From assembly GCA_030583905.1 (NCBI GenBank), contig CP129481.1:2046001-2110000 (forward strand): 64,000 bases of DNA, in the 5' to 3' direction. The stretch is from Anaerolineales bacterium (GTDB taxonomy: Bacteria; Chloroflexota; Anaerolineae; Anaerolineales; Villigracilaceae). This document shows, piece by piece, positions 1 to 7,573 of the stretch (position 1 is its first letter; every line of letters begins with the position of its first letter). A program made the position numbers and the translations under genes. The notes under the pieces were generated by a model, which was not told the origin of the DNA, did not search any database, and saw only the letters and a program-made list of their open reading frames with translations.

Positions 1-1
1 C

Positions 2-556
2 ACACTGGTTGAGATCATGGATATTGTTGGCGTGGACAGCCTTTTGTTGTTGACCATCTTCCTGTCGCTGATTTTTCTCGTCCCCGTTTCCATTCCCGGG
101 GTCAGTACGGTGTTTGGGTCTGCCATCCTGTTGATTGGCATCACGAACTTGTTTTCCAAAAAAATATGGCTGCCGGAGAAGATCGCGCATCGGAAATTGT
201 CTTCGGACAAACTACGCGAAGGATTTCAGCGCGCGTTGGTGTGGGTCCGCCGCCTTGAAAAAATAAGCCAGCCGCACCGGCTGAGAGTTCTAACCGCTGA
301 AGGCGGGATGACCAAACTGAATCATCTGTCATTCATCCTTGCCGCGCTTTTGCTGATGGCGCCGTTCGGCTTCATCCCTTTTAGCAACACCCTGCCCGCG
401 CTGGCGCTCATCTTTCTCGCGATGGGCATGATGGAGCAGGATGGCGGGTTCATTCTGCTGGGGAACCTTTCCAATGTTGCGACCATCATATATTTTGCGT
501 TTTTGATCGCGGGAGGCGGTTGGTCTCTGATTGAGTTCGTCAAGATTCTTGGATAA
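2..556 (+). CDS. ExoD-family membrane protein (5' partial)
   Basis: The reading frame is open to the left edge of the window, so the true start is probably outside it. The first ATG inside is at 17. The visible protein has several hydrophobic segments, including one with the 'PVSIPGVSTVFG' signature near its start and a Leu/Ala-rich pair after residue 100. This matches the ExoD family, membrane proteins named for an exopolysaccharide defect in rhizobia; their biochemical role is unclear. ExoD proteins usually have another 15-30 residues before this point, which supports N-terminal truncation by the window. It is followed after 26 bases by the antiporter gene and may be co-transcribed with it. 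Confidence 0.75.
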   Translation, partial: TLVEIMDIVGVDSLLLLTIFLSLIFLVPVSIPGVSTVFGSAILLIGITNLFSKKIWLPEKIAHRKLSSDKLREGFQRALVWVRRLEKISQPHRLRVLTAEGGMTKLNHLSFILAALLLMAPFGFIPFSNTLPALALIFLAMGMMEQDGGFILLGNLSNVATIIYFAFLIAGGGWSLIEFVKILG

Positions 557-582
557 TGACTGTTACTTCGAGGTAAAAATAC

Positions 583-1677
583 ATGCTTACTTCAATTCTT
601 ATTTTTATTGCAGGGTTGGTCGTTCTGGTTGCAGGCGCGGAATTGCTGGTACGCGGTGCTGCGCGGCTTGCCGCTTTGTTGGGAATTTCGCCTTTGGTCA
701 TCGGCTTGACCATTGTCGCGTTTGGGACCAGTTCGCCGGAACTGGCGGTTTCCGTCAAATCCGCGTTGGCAGGGCAGGCGGATATTTCCATTGGCAACGT
801 GGTCGGTTCGAATATTTTCAACATTGTCTTTATTCTTGGCGCGTCCGCATTGATCCGTCCGATTAAGATCGCGCAGCAGCTTGTCCGTCTGGATGCGCCC
901 ATTATGGTGGGCGTTTCTATTTTCGCCTTCGTCCTTGCATTGGACGGCTCGCTCAGCCGCTTGGACGGCGTGATCCTGTTCGCGCTGCTGATTACGTATG
1001 TTGTTTTCCTTATTCGAAAAAGCAGATCCGAAGGCGCGGAAGTGGAAAATGAATACGCGGAGGAATTTGCAAGCAAGGAAAAGCCCGGCGCGGCTTCCAT
1101 CGTCAAAAACCTAATGTTTACCGCGGTTGGACTCGGTCTGTTGGTCTTCGGTTCCGACCTGCTGGTTGAATCTGCCGTAACGATTGCAGCCACCCTCGGC
1201 GTGAGCGAACTGGTCATCGGCTTGACCATTGTGGCGGCGGGAACCTCCATGCCGGAAGTGGCAACCTCCATCGTTGCGGCATATAAAGGGGAAGGGGATA
1301 TCGCCGCAGGCAATGTCGTGGGCAGTAACATTTTCAATGTGCTGGGTGTTTTGGGCGTGGCGGGAATTGCCGCGCCGCAAAGCATTGCGATCGCGGATCA
1401 CGTGTTGGTGTTTGACCTGCCGGTTGCGATCTTCGCCGCGCTGATCACCGTCCCGGTCTTTTTTGTGGGCAACACCGTCAGCCGGAGCGACGCTGTCCTA
1501 TTCCTTACCTATTTCTTCGCGTATAACGCATATGTTGTCATGCGCGCCATGAACAACCCCGCGGTGGATACGTTTCAAACTGTGATGGTGATTTATATTC
1601 TAGCTACTTTCCTTTGGCTGGTTTTCATTGCCCGGCGGCATCACCAAAAAATAAAGAGCGCGGGCGCGGCGAGTTAA
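583..1677 (+). CDS. Calcium/sodium antiporter (CaCA family, YrbG-like)
   Basis: This 364-residue integral membrane protein has the two inverted alpha-repeats typical of the CaCA superfamily. The first contains 'GTSSPELAVS' followed by 'GNVVGSNIFNI'; the second contains 'AGTSMPEVATS' followed by 'GNVVGSNIFNVLG'. The acidic residues in these repeats are the expected ion ligands. About ten hydrophobic segments are visible, with a charged cytoplasmic loop near residues 145-170. The length fits the family. The role inferred is Na+ (or H+)-driven Ca2+ export across the cytoplasmic membrane. The start has a GAGG ribosome-binding site. A strong terminator follows, so this is the last gene of its transcript. 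Confidence 0.93.
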   Translation: MLTSILIFIAGLVVLVAGAELLVRGAARLAALLGISPLVIGLTIVAFGTSSPELAVSVKSALAGQADISIGNVVGSNIFNIVFILGASALIRPIKIAQQLVRLDAPIMVGVSIFAFVLALDGSLSRLDGVILFALLITYVVFLIRKSRSEGAEVENEYAEEFASKEKPGAASIVKNLMFTAVGLGLLVFGSDLLVESAVTIAATLGVSELVIGLTIVAAGTSMPEVATSIVAAYKGEGDIAAGNVVGSNIFNVLGVLGVAGIAAPQSIAIADHVLVFDLPVAIFAALITVPVFFVGNTVSRSDAVLFLTYFFAYNAYVVMRAMNNPAVDTFQTVMVIYILATFLWLVFIARRHHQKIKSAGAAS

Positions 1678-1721
1678 CTAACAGTTGCATCGCCACCTTC
1701 GCTCAGAATAAAGCCGCTTTC

Positions 1722-1753
1722 AAGCCCCGTAGAAACTCCGGGGCTTCTTTTTT
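1722..1753 (+). terminator. Rho-independent terminator after the antiporter gene
   Basis: An 8-bp GC-rich stem (AAGCCCCG / CGGGGCTT) with a 9-base loop is followed by a T-rich run. It lies between the antiporter gene and the convergent hemW-like gene. Confidence 0.85.
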
Positions 1754-1783
1754 CAAATCGGATGGTTGATTTGGGATGAGGGA

Positions 1784-3010
1784 TTACCCCAAAAACCGCA
1801 AAAAGACTTGATTTCCCAGAAGCCTTCCGCGGCGAGTGAGCCTGAAGACCTCCGAATTTTCGGAGGTCTTCTGTTCGATGAGACCCGCATGGATGAGTTC
1901 ATCCATTTCTTTTGGATAGACATCGGAAAGCCCGCTTCCAAATCTGGACCTGAAATCTGCTTCTTCGACCCCAACCTCCACCAGCCTGAGGTTGTTGATC
2001 ATATAGTCGGAGATGTCATCTTGGAGCGTTTGCCTGTGGTGGTTGACCGTGGCGGGAGTTAAGGGAAATGGAAGATTGGCGGACTGGGAATGGTCCAATC
2101 GGTCGATATACGTTTTGATGCGCAGGGCATTGGAGTAGCGGTATCCGCCTGCGTAGCCGTGCGCGCCCGCCCCGAGACCGAGATAGGGGAGCGAGCGCCA
2201 GTATTGGACGTTGTGTTTACAGGCGAGAGACGGCAGACCGTGGACGGCGGACGATGCGTGGCGGTTCAATGCCCAGTTGGAGATTTCGTACTGCGCGTAG
2301 CCAGATTGGGGTAGATAGTCCATTGTCCACTCGTACATATCGGCGGCGAGATCAGGGTCGGGGAGCGGGAGCAAGCCTTTGTCCGCCCATTTGCCGAAGG
2401 GCGTGCCGTGCTCAAGCGTCAGCGCATAAGCGGAGATGTGTTCGGGATGAAGCTCCAGCGCACGCTTTACTGTGGTTTGCCACGAGGTGAGCGTTTGCTG
2501 TGGCAGGGCGTAGATCAGGTCGAGGTTGAGGTTGTCGAAGCCCGCCTTCCGCGCAGTGGATACGGCTTCGATGACGGTGAAGAAATCGTGTTCGCGTTCG
2601 AGCATGCGCAGTTCTTCAGTGACCGTAGATTGCACGCCGAAGCTGATGCGGTTAATGCCTGCTTTGCGGATGGCATCCAGTTTGGCGGGGGAGATGGTGC
2701 CGGGGTTGGCTTCTATCGTCACCTCCGCGTCAGCGGACAAGGCAAAGGCGGAGGATAAAGCCGACATGATGGATGCAAACTGAGGTCCGGAAAGAAGCGA
2801 AGGTGTCCCGCCGCCGAAGAAAATGGTCTTGATGGTCGAATAGCCGGAGGGGCGCGTTGGCTGGTTTCCGATCCATTCGATCTCTTTTATGAGCGCGTTG
2901 ACATAGGCAGGGATCATGATCTCCTGCCCGGCGTAGGTGTTGAAGTCGCAGTAGGCGCAGCGGTGTTTGCAGAAGGGGATGTGGATGTAAATGGATGTGG
3001 AAGTTTCCAA
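1784..3010 (-). CDS. hemW: HemW-like radical SAM protein
   Basis: The 408-residue protein has the HemW/HemN-type radical SAM signature, CX3CX2C at Cys14, Cys18 and Cys21, preceded by 'YIHIPFC'. A 'GGGTPSLL' SAM-binding motif and the C-terminal HemN-like domain follow. HemW is a haem-binding homologue of oxygen-independent coproporphyrinogen III oxidase and is thought to insert haem into respiratory proteins; a true HemN function is less likely because the HemN N-terminal extension is absent. The start codon appears to be TTG with AGGA eight bases upstream; no in-frame ATG fits. Near the C-terminus (about residues 380-389) a perfect palindrome is read in frame as KTSENSEVF. Confidence 0.88.
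   Translation of the reverse strand: METSTSIYIHIPFCKHRCAYCDFNTYAGQEIMIPAYVNALIKEIEWIGNQPTRPSGYSTIKTIFFGGGTPSLLSGPQFASIMSALSSAFALSADAEVTIEANPGTISPAKLDAIRKAGINRISFGVQSTVTEELRMLEREHDFFTVIEAVSTARKAGFDNLNLDLIYALPQQTLTSWQTTVKRALELHPEHISAYALTLEHGTPFGKWADKGLLPLPDPDLAADMYEWTMDYLPQSGYAQYEISNWALNRHASSAVHGLPSLACKHNVQYWRSLPYLGLGAGAHGYAGGYRYSNALRIKTYIDRLDHSQSANLPFPLTPATVNHHRQTLQDDISDYMINNLRLVEVGVEEADFRSRFGSGLSDVYPKEMDELIHAGLIEQKTSENSEVFRLTRRGRLLGNQVFLRFLG
1845..1872. repeat. Perfect palindrome inside the hemW coding region
   Basis: Two 13-base arms (GAAGACCTCCGAA and its complement) are separated by only two bases. The element is read through in frame by the hemW-like gene. Similar sequences occur in the type IIG gene at 9648-9698 and, in shorter form, between genes. 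Confidence 0.8.
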
Positions 3011-3033
3011 GTGTCGGTTCCTGGGACGCAGAT

Positions 3034-3846
3034 TTAATCGTTCAGTTTCATGCGCGCGACGATGACGGGCGGGAGTTCGCTGAATTTGCCGCCCCAGCCG
3101 AGCGGAGTGGTTTGCGGCGTTTCCGGCGGGAAGGCGCGTTCTTCGAAGCCGTCGAGCACGAAGCCGTTTTGGAAGCCGAGATTGAGATAATACTGGAGCG
3201 GACGCTCGAAATAGACTTGCGGCTTGGGCTGGTTGGACAGGGCGAGTCCGCGCTGGTGGTAGGGATTCATGTAGCGCGAAACTTTGATGGAGTACATGGT
3301 GTTGATCTCGCCGCCGTCATCCATCTCTTCTACGACATGCATGCAGGAAGCGTTATTGAAGGCGGGATGTGTGATGGAGAAGACGAAACGTCCGCCCGGC
3401 TTGAGCAGTTTGGGGAGCGTGCGGAAGAGCGGCTCGATGTCCGCGATGTCGAACAGCGCCATGTTGGAGAGGGCGGCGTCGAACGTCGCTTCGCCAAGGG
3501 ACAGAAGCGCCGCTTCGTCGGTGGCATCCATGACGCGGTAGGTGATCCGGGAAGCGTACTCGGCGGTGCGTTTTTTGGCGAACTCGATCAAGTTGGCGGA
3601 GAAGTCAAAGGCGGTGACGTGGGCGGCTCCCAGTTCGATCAGGCGGCGCGTGGTCAAGCCGTTTCCACAGGCAATGTCTAGGATGTGGGAATCAGGCTGG
3701 AGGTCAAGCAGGGAGGCGAGCGGCGTCCAGCAGAGCAGGTTGAAGAAGTCGTTGCCGGTGTCCTTCATCTTTTCATCCCACACCTGCGCATTGACTTCCC
3801 AGGCATGCCGGGTTTCGTCGTTGAGTTGCTTCAAAGCGTCGGTCAT
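3034..3846 (-). CDS. Class I SAM-dependent methyltransferase
   Basis: The 270-residue protein has a Rossmann-fold methyltransferase core. Motif I is 'ILDIACGNGLTTRRL' near residue 56, followed by an acidic strand-2 position ('TAFDFSANLIEFA') and post-I motifs ('ALSNMALFDI'). 'LKPGGRFVFSITHP' marks strand 5. This is the Methyltransf_11/25 type. The substrate cannot be told from sequence. It lies 23 bases upstream of the hemW-like gene on the same strand and probably shares its transcript, but no functional link is obvious. Confidence 0.85.
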   Translation of the reverse strand: MTDALKQLNDETRHAWEVNAQVWDEKMKDTGNDFFNLLCWTPLASLLDLQPDSHILDIACGNGLTTRRLIELGAAHVTAFDFSANLIEFAKKRTAEYASRITYRVMDATDEAALLSLGEATFDAALSNMALFDIADIEPLFRTLPKLLKPGGRFVFSITHPAFNNASCMHVVEEMDDGGEINTMYSIKVSRYMNPYHQRGLALSNQPKPQVYFERPLQYYLNLGFQNGFVLDGFEERAFPPETPQTTPLGWGGKFSELPPVIVARMKLND

Positions 3847-4032
3847 CTCATCTCCTTTGCGGACGGGCGTGGATCGTACCAGGGTCGAAAAAATAAACGC
3901 ACATTTTGAGCCTGGATCAAATTGTGCACGCAGGGCTGATTTTAATCCTTATTATGACCTGTGGAAACTCCAGCATGACGATTTTGACATCGCACAAGCC
4001 GCGCAATAAAAAATATTCACTGCCTAAAAAGA

Positions 4033-4060
4033 TTGACAGCCCGCCGGCTCGTAGTATAAC
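4033..4060 (+). promoter_or_regulatory. Candidate promoter of speD-speE
   Basis: TTGACA at 4033-4038 and TATAAC at 4055-4060 are separated by 16 bases. Transcription would start near 4067, giving a leader of about 120 nt before speD. Confidence 0.6.
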
Positions 4061-4100
4061 TGCGCCCGCAGAGTCTGCTGGAAGACCGTTTCAGGCGTTA

Positions 4101-4119
4101 CGCAGGGATACATCCTGCG
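4101..4119 (+). promoter_or_regulatory. Hairpin in the speD 5' leader
   Basis: A 6-bp stem, CGCAGG paired with CCTGCG across a 7-base loop, lies in the transcribed leader of the polyamine operon. It does not match a riboswitch class I can name. It could be regulatory or incidental. Confidence 0.3.
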
Positions 4120-4187
4120 GATCGTTTTGAAATGAAAAAGTTGGTGTCTTCGGGCGGGTTCTTTACTTTTTAACACCGGAGGTGTGA

Positions 4188-4571
4188 ATGAACGCTAGTT
4201 TGAAACTGGGAGAGCATTATATTTTCGACCTCTCCGACTGCGACCCCGGGATCTTGATGGATAGCGAGCGGGCGTATTCATTGTTCTCGCAAGCCGTGCG
4301 CGACAGCGGCTTGACGGTCGTGGATGAAGGCTTTTACAAGTTCAGCCCGCACGGCTTTACCTGCTTCCTGCTGCTTGCCGAATCCCATGCCAGCCTGCAC
4401 GCATGGCCCGAGTATAATTACTGCGCCATCGACCTGTTCACCTGCGCCATCGGTCAGGACTTCATGCCTGTGCTGATGCGTCTCAAACAGGCATTCGGCG
4501 CGGACGATTTCTCTGTGCGAAAACTGGACCGCGAAGCGTCCATCGAGACCAAACTTCCCATCGCCGCATAA
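4188..4571 (+). CDS. speD: S-adenosylmethionine decarboxylase proenzyme
   Basis: The 127-residue protein is the prokaryotic short-form AdoMet decarboxylase, which supplies decarboxylated SAM as aminopropyl donor for spermidine. The autocleavage region reads 'LLAESHASLHAWPEY'. Cleavage between Glu65 and Ser66 would turn Ser66 into the pyruvoyl cofactor, and His71 and Cys86 match the processing and catalytic residues of the family. The start has a GGAGG-type site (ACCGGAGGTGTGA) and the length is normal. speE follows after 9 bases, so the two enzymes form an operon. Confidence 0.95.
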   Translation: MNASLKLGEHYIFDLSDCDPGILMDSERAYSLFSQAVRDSGLTVVDEGFYKFSPHGFTCFLLLAESHASLHAWPEYNYCAIDLFTCAIGQDFMPVLMRLKQAFGADDFSVRKLDREASIETKLPIAA

Positions 4572-4580
4572 GGAAACTAC

Positions 4581-5411
4581 ATGAGCATCTGGTTCACGGA
4601 AGAGTTACATCCCTACTACCGCAAAGGCATCCGCATCAAACGCATCCTTGCCGACGAGCGAACGCAATACCAGCATTTGCAGGTTGTCGAAACCGAGTTC
4701 TTCGGCAACGCAATGATCCTCGACGGCATCATCCAGCTCACCGAACGCGATAACATGGGCTATCACGAAATGATCGTGCATGTGCCCATGCTGGCGGTGG
4801 GGGAGCCCAAACGCGTGCTGATCGTCGGCGGCGGGGATGGCGGCTCGCTCCAGCAGGTGCTGCGCTACCCATCCGTGCAGGAGGCGGTCGTCTGTGAATT
4901 GGACCAGCGCGTCGTGGACCTTTCCCGCGAGCATTTCTCCGCCTCCTTCGGCGACCCGTGGGCGGACCCGCGCGCCAAACTTCTCGTCCGGGACGCCTTC
5001 GGCTACCTCGAAGAGAACCCCGGTCAGTTCGATGTCATCATCTCCGACACCACCGACCCCATCGGCATGGCGGAGCGTCTCTTCTCAGATGAATTCTATA
5101 AACTGATGGTGCGCGCCCTCGCCCCCGGCGGCGCGGCGGCAACCCAATGCGAACAGCCCTTCTTTGACACGGAATTGATCAAAACCATCTACCGCTCTGC
5201 CAAAGCGTTGACCAGAAATCCCGCCTATTACTATGCCAACATTCCCACCTACCCCGGCGGCGGCATCGGCTTTATGTACGTCTCCGACACGCCCTGGGCG
5301 AATGGATTGAAGACATCCTATCCGCCCGGCGAAAATAAATATCTCAATCTCGATATTCACAAGGCGGCATTCGCCCTGCCCGAATTTTTCAGGAAAGAGT
5401 TATACGGGTGA
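4581..5411 (+). CDS. speE: Spermidine synthase (polyamine aminopropyltransferase)
   Basis: The 276-residue protein carries the decarboxylated-SAM-binding motif 'GGGDGG' at residues 83-88, the acidic 'CELD' of strand 2, and the catalytic 'DTTDP' at 156-160 (family consensus D[ST]xDP). The N-terminal beta domain 'WFTEELHPYY' is typical. It transfers an aminopropyl group from decarboxylated SAM to putrescine in the cytoplasm. No putrescine-forming gene is nearby, so the diamine must come from elsewhere. A terminator follows the gene. Confidence 0.95.
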   Translation: MSIWFTEELHPYYRKGIRIKRILADERTQYQHLQVVETEFFGNAMILDGIIQLTERDNMGYHEMIVHVPMLAVGEPKRVLIVGGGDGGSLQQVLRYPSVQEAVVCELDQRVVDLSREHFSASFGDPWADPRAKLLVRDAFGYLEENPGQFDVIISDTTDPIGMAERLFSDEFYKLMVRALAPGGAAATQCEQPFFDTELIKTIYRSAKALTRNPAYYYANIPTYPGGGIGFMYVSDTPWANGLKTSYPPGENKYLNLDIHKAAFALPEFFRKELYG

Positions 5412-5419
5412 GAAATGGG

Positions 5420-5457
5420 CAGTCTCCAGATGTTGAGCGTGGAGACTGTTTTGTTTT
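5420..5457 (+). terminator. Rho-independent terminator of speD-speE
   Basis: A 9-bp stem (CAGTCTCCA / TGGAGACTG) with an 11-base loop is followed by TTTTGTTTT. Confidence 0.88.
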
Positions 5458-5531
5458 AAAGGTGTGTAACTCATATAAAACTCCAACGAAGGATCTTCAT
5501 GCGCGCCGCGTCTGAAAGGAAGGAGAAAAAA

Positions 5532-6494
5532 ATGGAACCGATCAAAGGATTACATCACGTCACGGCAGTGGCGCGCGACCCGCAGCGGAATGTGGATTTT
5601 TATCGGAATGTGCTCGGTCAACGCCTGGTCAAGCGGACGGTCAATTTCGACTCGCCCGACACCTACCATTTCTATTTCGCCGATGAGACCGGCACTCCCG
5701 GCAGTGTGCTGACCTTCTTCGCCTGGGGACGCACGGGACTCGGCGTGCGCGGCAACGGCGAGACGAACGCCGTCGCCTACAATGTGCCCGTCGGCTCGCT
5801 GGCATTTTGGGAGGAACGCCTGAAGCAGAACGGCATCACCCCCGAACCCGTCAGGACGCGTTTTGGACAGAACCTGCTCGCATTTGCCGACCCGGACGGC
5901 ATGGGCGTGGAATTGGTCGAGGTGGATGCGCTCCCAGCCATCCAGCACTGGGAGGACGGTCCCGTGCCGCGCTCCTACGCCCTGCACGCTTTCCACAGCG
6001 TTACCTTATGGCTGGACGAAGTGGAGCCGACCGCCGAATTACTCACCGGAAAAATGGGCTATCGCTTTGCGGGCGTGGAGAACGACCGCCATCGCTTTGT
6101 GAGCGACGCGTCTGCGCCCGGTCATATCGTGGATATCCTCCACCGCCCCGGCAGGATGCAAGCCGGCTTTGGGGCAGGCTCGATCCATCACATCGCCTTC
6201 CGCGTACCGGATGATGACGCGCAGGTGCAGTATCAAACTTCGTTGAGCGCCGCGGGCTTCCGCGTCTCGCCCGTCATGGACCGCAGTTACTTCCACTCGA
6301 TCTATTTCCGCGAGCAGGGCGGCGTGCTGTTCGAGATTGCCACAGATACGCCGGGCTTCCTGCGCGATGAAACAAAAGCGGAACTCGGCGAAGCCCTGAA
6401 ACTGCCCGAGTGGCAGGAGGTCAACCGCGCCGGGATCGAAGCCAGCCTCGCGCCGATCACCCTCAAACCTGTCGAAAAGGCGGGCGTGGCATGA
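5532..6494 (+). CDS. Ring-cleaving dioxygenase of the VOC/glyoxalase fold (MhqE/MhqO-like)
   Basis: The 320-residue protein contains two tandem vicinal-oxygen-chelate modules. The first begins 'GLHHVTAVARDPQRNVDFY', and the second includes 'HAFHSVTLWL', 'SIHHIAFRVP' and the metal-ligand-type 'GVLFEIATDTPGF'. This arrangement is that of the Bacillus MhqE/MhqO family, which protects against quinones. The start at 5532 is chosen because AGGAAGGAG lies just upstream; a longer frame from 5499 would add 11 charged residues. The gene overlaps the downstream esterase by 4 bases (ATGA). That pairing mirrors the Bacillus mhqE-mhqD arrangement and supports a detoxification role. The substrate is inferred. 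Confidence 0.82.
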   Translation: MEPIKGLHHVTAVARDPQRNVDFYRNVLGQRLVKRTVNFDSPDTYHFYFADETGTPGSVLTFFAWGRTGLGVRGNGETNAVAYNVPVGSLAFWEERLKQNGITPEPVRTRFGQNLLAFADPDGMGVELVEVDALPAIQHWEDGPVPRSYALHAFHSVTLWLDEVEPTAELLTGKMGYRFAGVENDRHRFVSDASAPGHIVDILHRPGRMQAGFGAGSIHHIAFRVPDDDAQVQYQTSLSAAGFRVSPVMDRSYFHSIYFREQGGVLFEIATDTPGFLRDETKAELGEALKLPEWQEVNRAGIEASLAPITLKPVEKAGVA

Positions 6495-7126
6495 CACTGC
6501 CTCACGCGGCATCCCCCGTCTATGCGGCGGGAACCAAATTGGAGGACGCCTCCGCGGCGCTGATCCTGCTCCACGGACGCGGCGCCACAGCGGAGGACAT
6601 CCTCTCCCTGTCTGCGCATCTGGACTACCCGGGAGTTGCGTACCTCGCCCCGCAGGCGGAGGGTTACACTTGGTACCCCAACCGCTTTATTTTCCCCGTC
6701 GAGCGCAACGAGCCGCACCTCTCCGCCGCCCTGAAGAAAATTGACGACCTTGTCGCTCAGGTCGAAGCGCGCGGCATCCCTGCCGGAAGGGTATTCTTTG
6801 GCGGTTTTTCGCAGGGAGCCTGCCTCGCCAGCGAATATGTCATCCGCAACCCGCGCCCCTATGGCGGACTGCTTGCTTTCAGCGGCGGCTACATCGGGGA
6901 GATGGGATCGGTGCGCGGACCAGCCGGTGACTTGGGCGGCATGCCCGCCCTCCTCGGCTGTTCAGATACCGACCCGCACATCCCGCTCCAGCGCGTGCAG
7001 GAGACCACAGCCCTGCTCAAAGCGATGGGCGCGCATGTGACCGAGCGCATCTACCCGGATATGGGACATACCATCAACGACGAAGAACTCGAACTGGCGC
7101 GCGCCTTGCTTGAACAACGGCTGTAA
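6491..7126 (+). CDS. Carboxylesterase/phospholipase-type alpha/beta hydrolase (MhqD-like)
   Basis: The 211-residue protein is of the short esterase/phospholipase type (Abhydrolase_2). The nucleophile elbow is 'GGFSQG' with Ser107; the acid lies in 'GCSDTDPHIP' and the histidine in 'DMGHTIND' near the C-terminus. 'LILLHGRGATAED' forms the oxyanion region. The start codon overlaps the stop of the dioxygenase gene, so the two are translationally coupled. With its partner it resembles the MhqED quinone/hydroquinone detoxification pair; general esterase activity is the safer call. Confidence 0.85.
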   Translation: MTLPHAASPVYAAGTKLEDASAALILLHGRGATAEDILSLSAHLDYPGVAYLAPQAEGYTWYPNRFIFPVERNEPHLSAALKKIDDLVAQVEARGIPAGRVFFGGFSQGACLASEYVIRNPRPYGGLLAFSGGYIGEMGSVRGPAGDLGGMPALLGCSDTDPHIPLQRVQETTALLKAMGAHVTERIYPDMGHTINDEELELARALLEQRL

Positions 7127-7149
7127 CCCGGCCGCTTCTTTTTATCTCA

Positions 7150-7440
7150 ACTCTGTCTGCCCCCTCTGTCCCGCCTTCGGGGGAGAACATGACATATAGA
7201 GTTTTTATGAATACCGTAATTTTGATTTCAAACGCAACCATCCACTCCCTCCCCAAATTCGACGTGATCTTCGTCGCATTTGGGGAGGGCTGGGGTGGGG
7301 CACAAATTCGACATGATCTTCGTCGCACGTGTGCCCATAAGGGTACGCGTGCCCGCAAGGGTATTTGGGGACGTGTGCCACGAAGTGGTAGGGCTGGGGT
7401 GGGGCAGATGACTAGGAGGGGCAAAATGCCCCCCCGCCCA
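7150..7440. repeat. Nested palindromic repeat, copy R1
   Basis: This intergenic block repeats sequence found again at 10700-10965 and 11305-11860. The core is a palindrome, CCCTCCCCAAAT facing ATTTGGGGAGGG. Its loop contains a smaller hairpin (CGACG/CGTCG), and further short hairpins such as GTGCCCGCAAGGGTA and GTGCCACGAAGTGGTA are interleaved. It is followed by GGGCTGGGGTGGGG and an AGGAGGGG tract. It looks like a miniature element that other small hairpins have invaded. Confidence 0.8.
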
Positions 7441-7499
7441 ATACAAACTCTGGGAAAATATCCATCAGACCCGTCAGGTCTATACCCTGAAGACAGGTC

Positions 7500-7528
7500 T
7501 TGCCCATTACCGCGTTTTCTTGTATGCT
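7500..7528 (+). promoter_or_regulatory. Candidate promoter of the type IIG gene
   Basis: TTGCCC and TATGCT are separated by 17 bases, just upstream of the restriction-modification gene. An AGACCTG/CAGGTCT-type palindrome lies immediately before the -35 box. Confidence 0.45.
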
Positions 7529-7573
7529 TGCGCAATCCACCACTGGCTATCGGGAACAGGAGAGAATATACCC

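Larger units (their letters stand above)
3847..4187. other. Intergenic region with divergent regulatory DNA and the speD leader
   Basis: These 341 bases separate the divergent methyltransferase and speD genes. I see no convincing gene. The right half holds a sigma-70-like promoter and a long 5' leader with a small hairpin. The left part carries an AT-rich stretch around 4000-4030. Confidence 0.7.
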
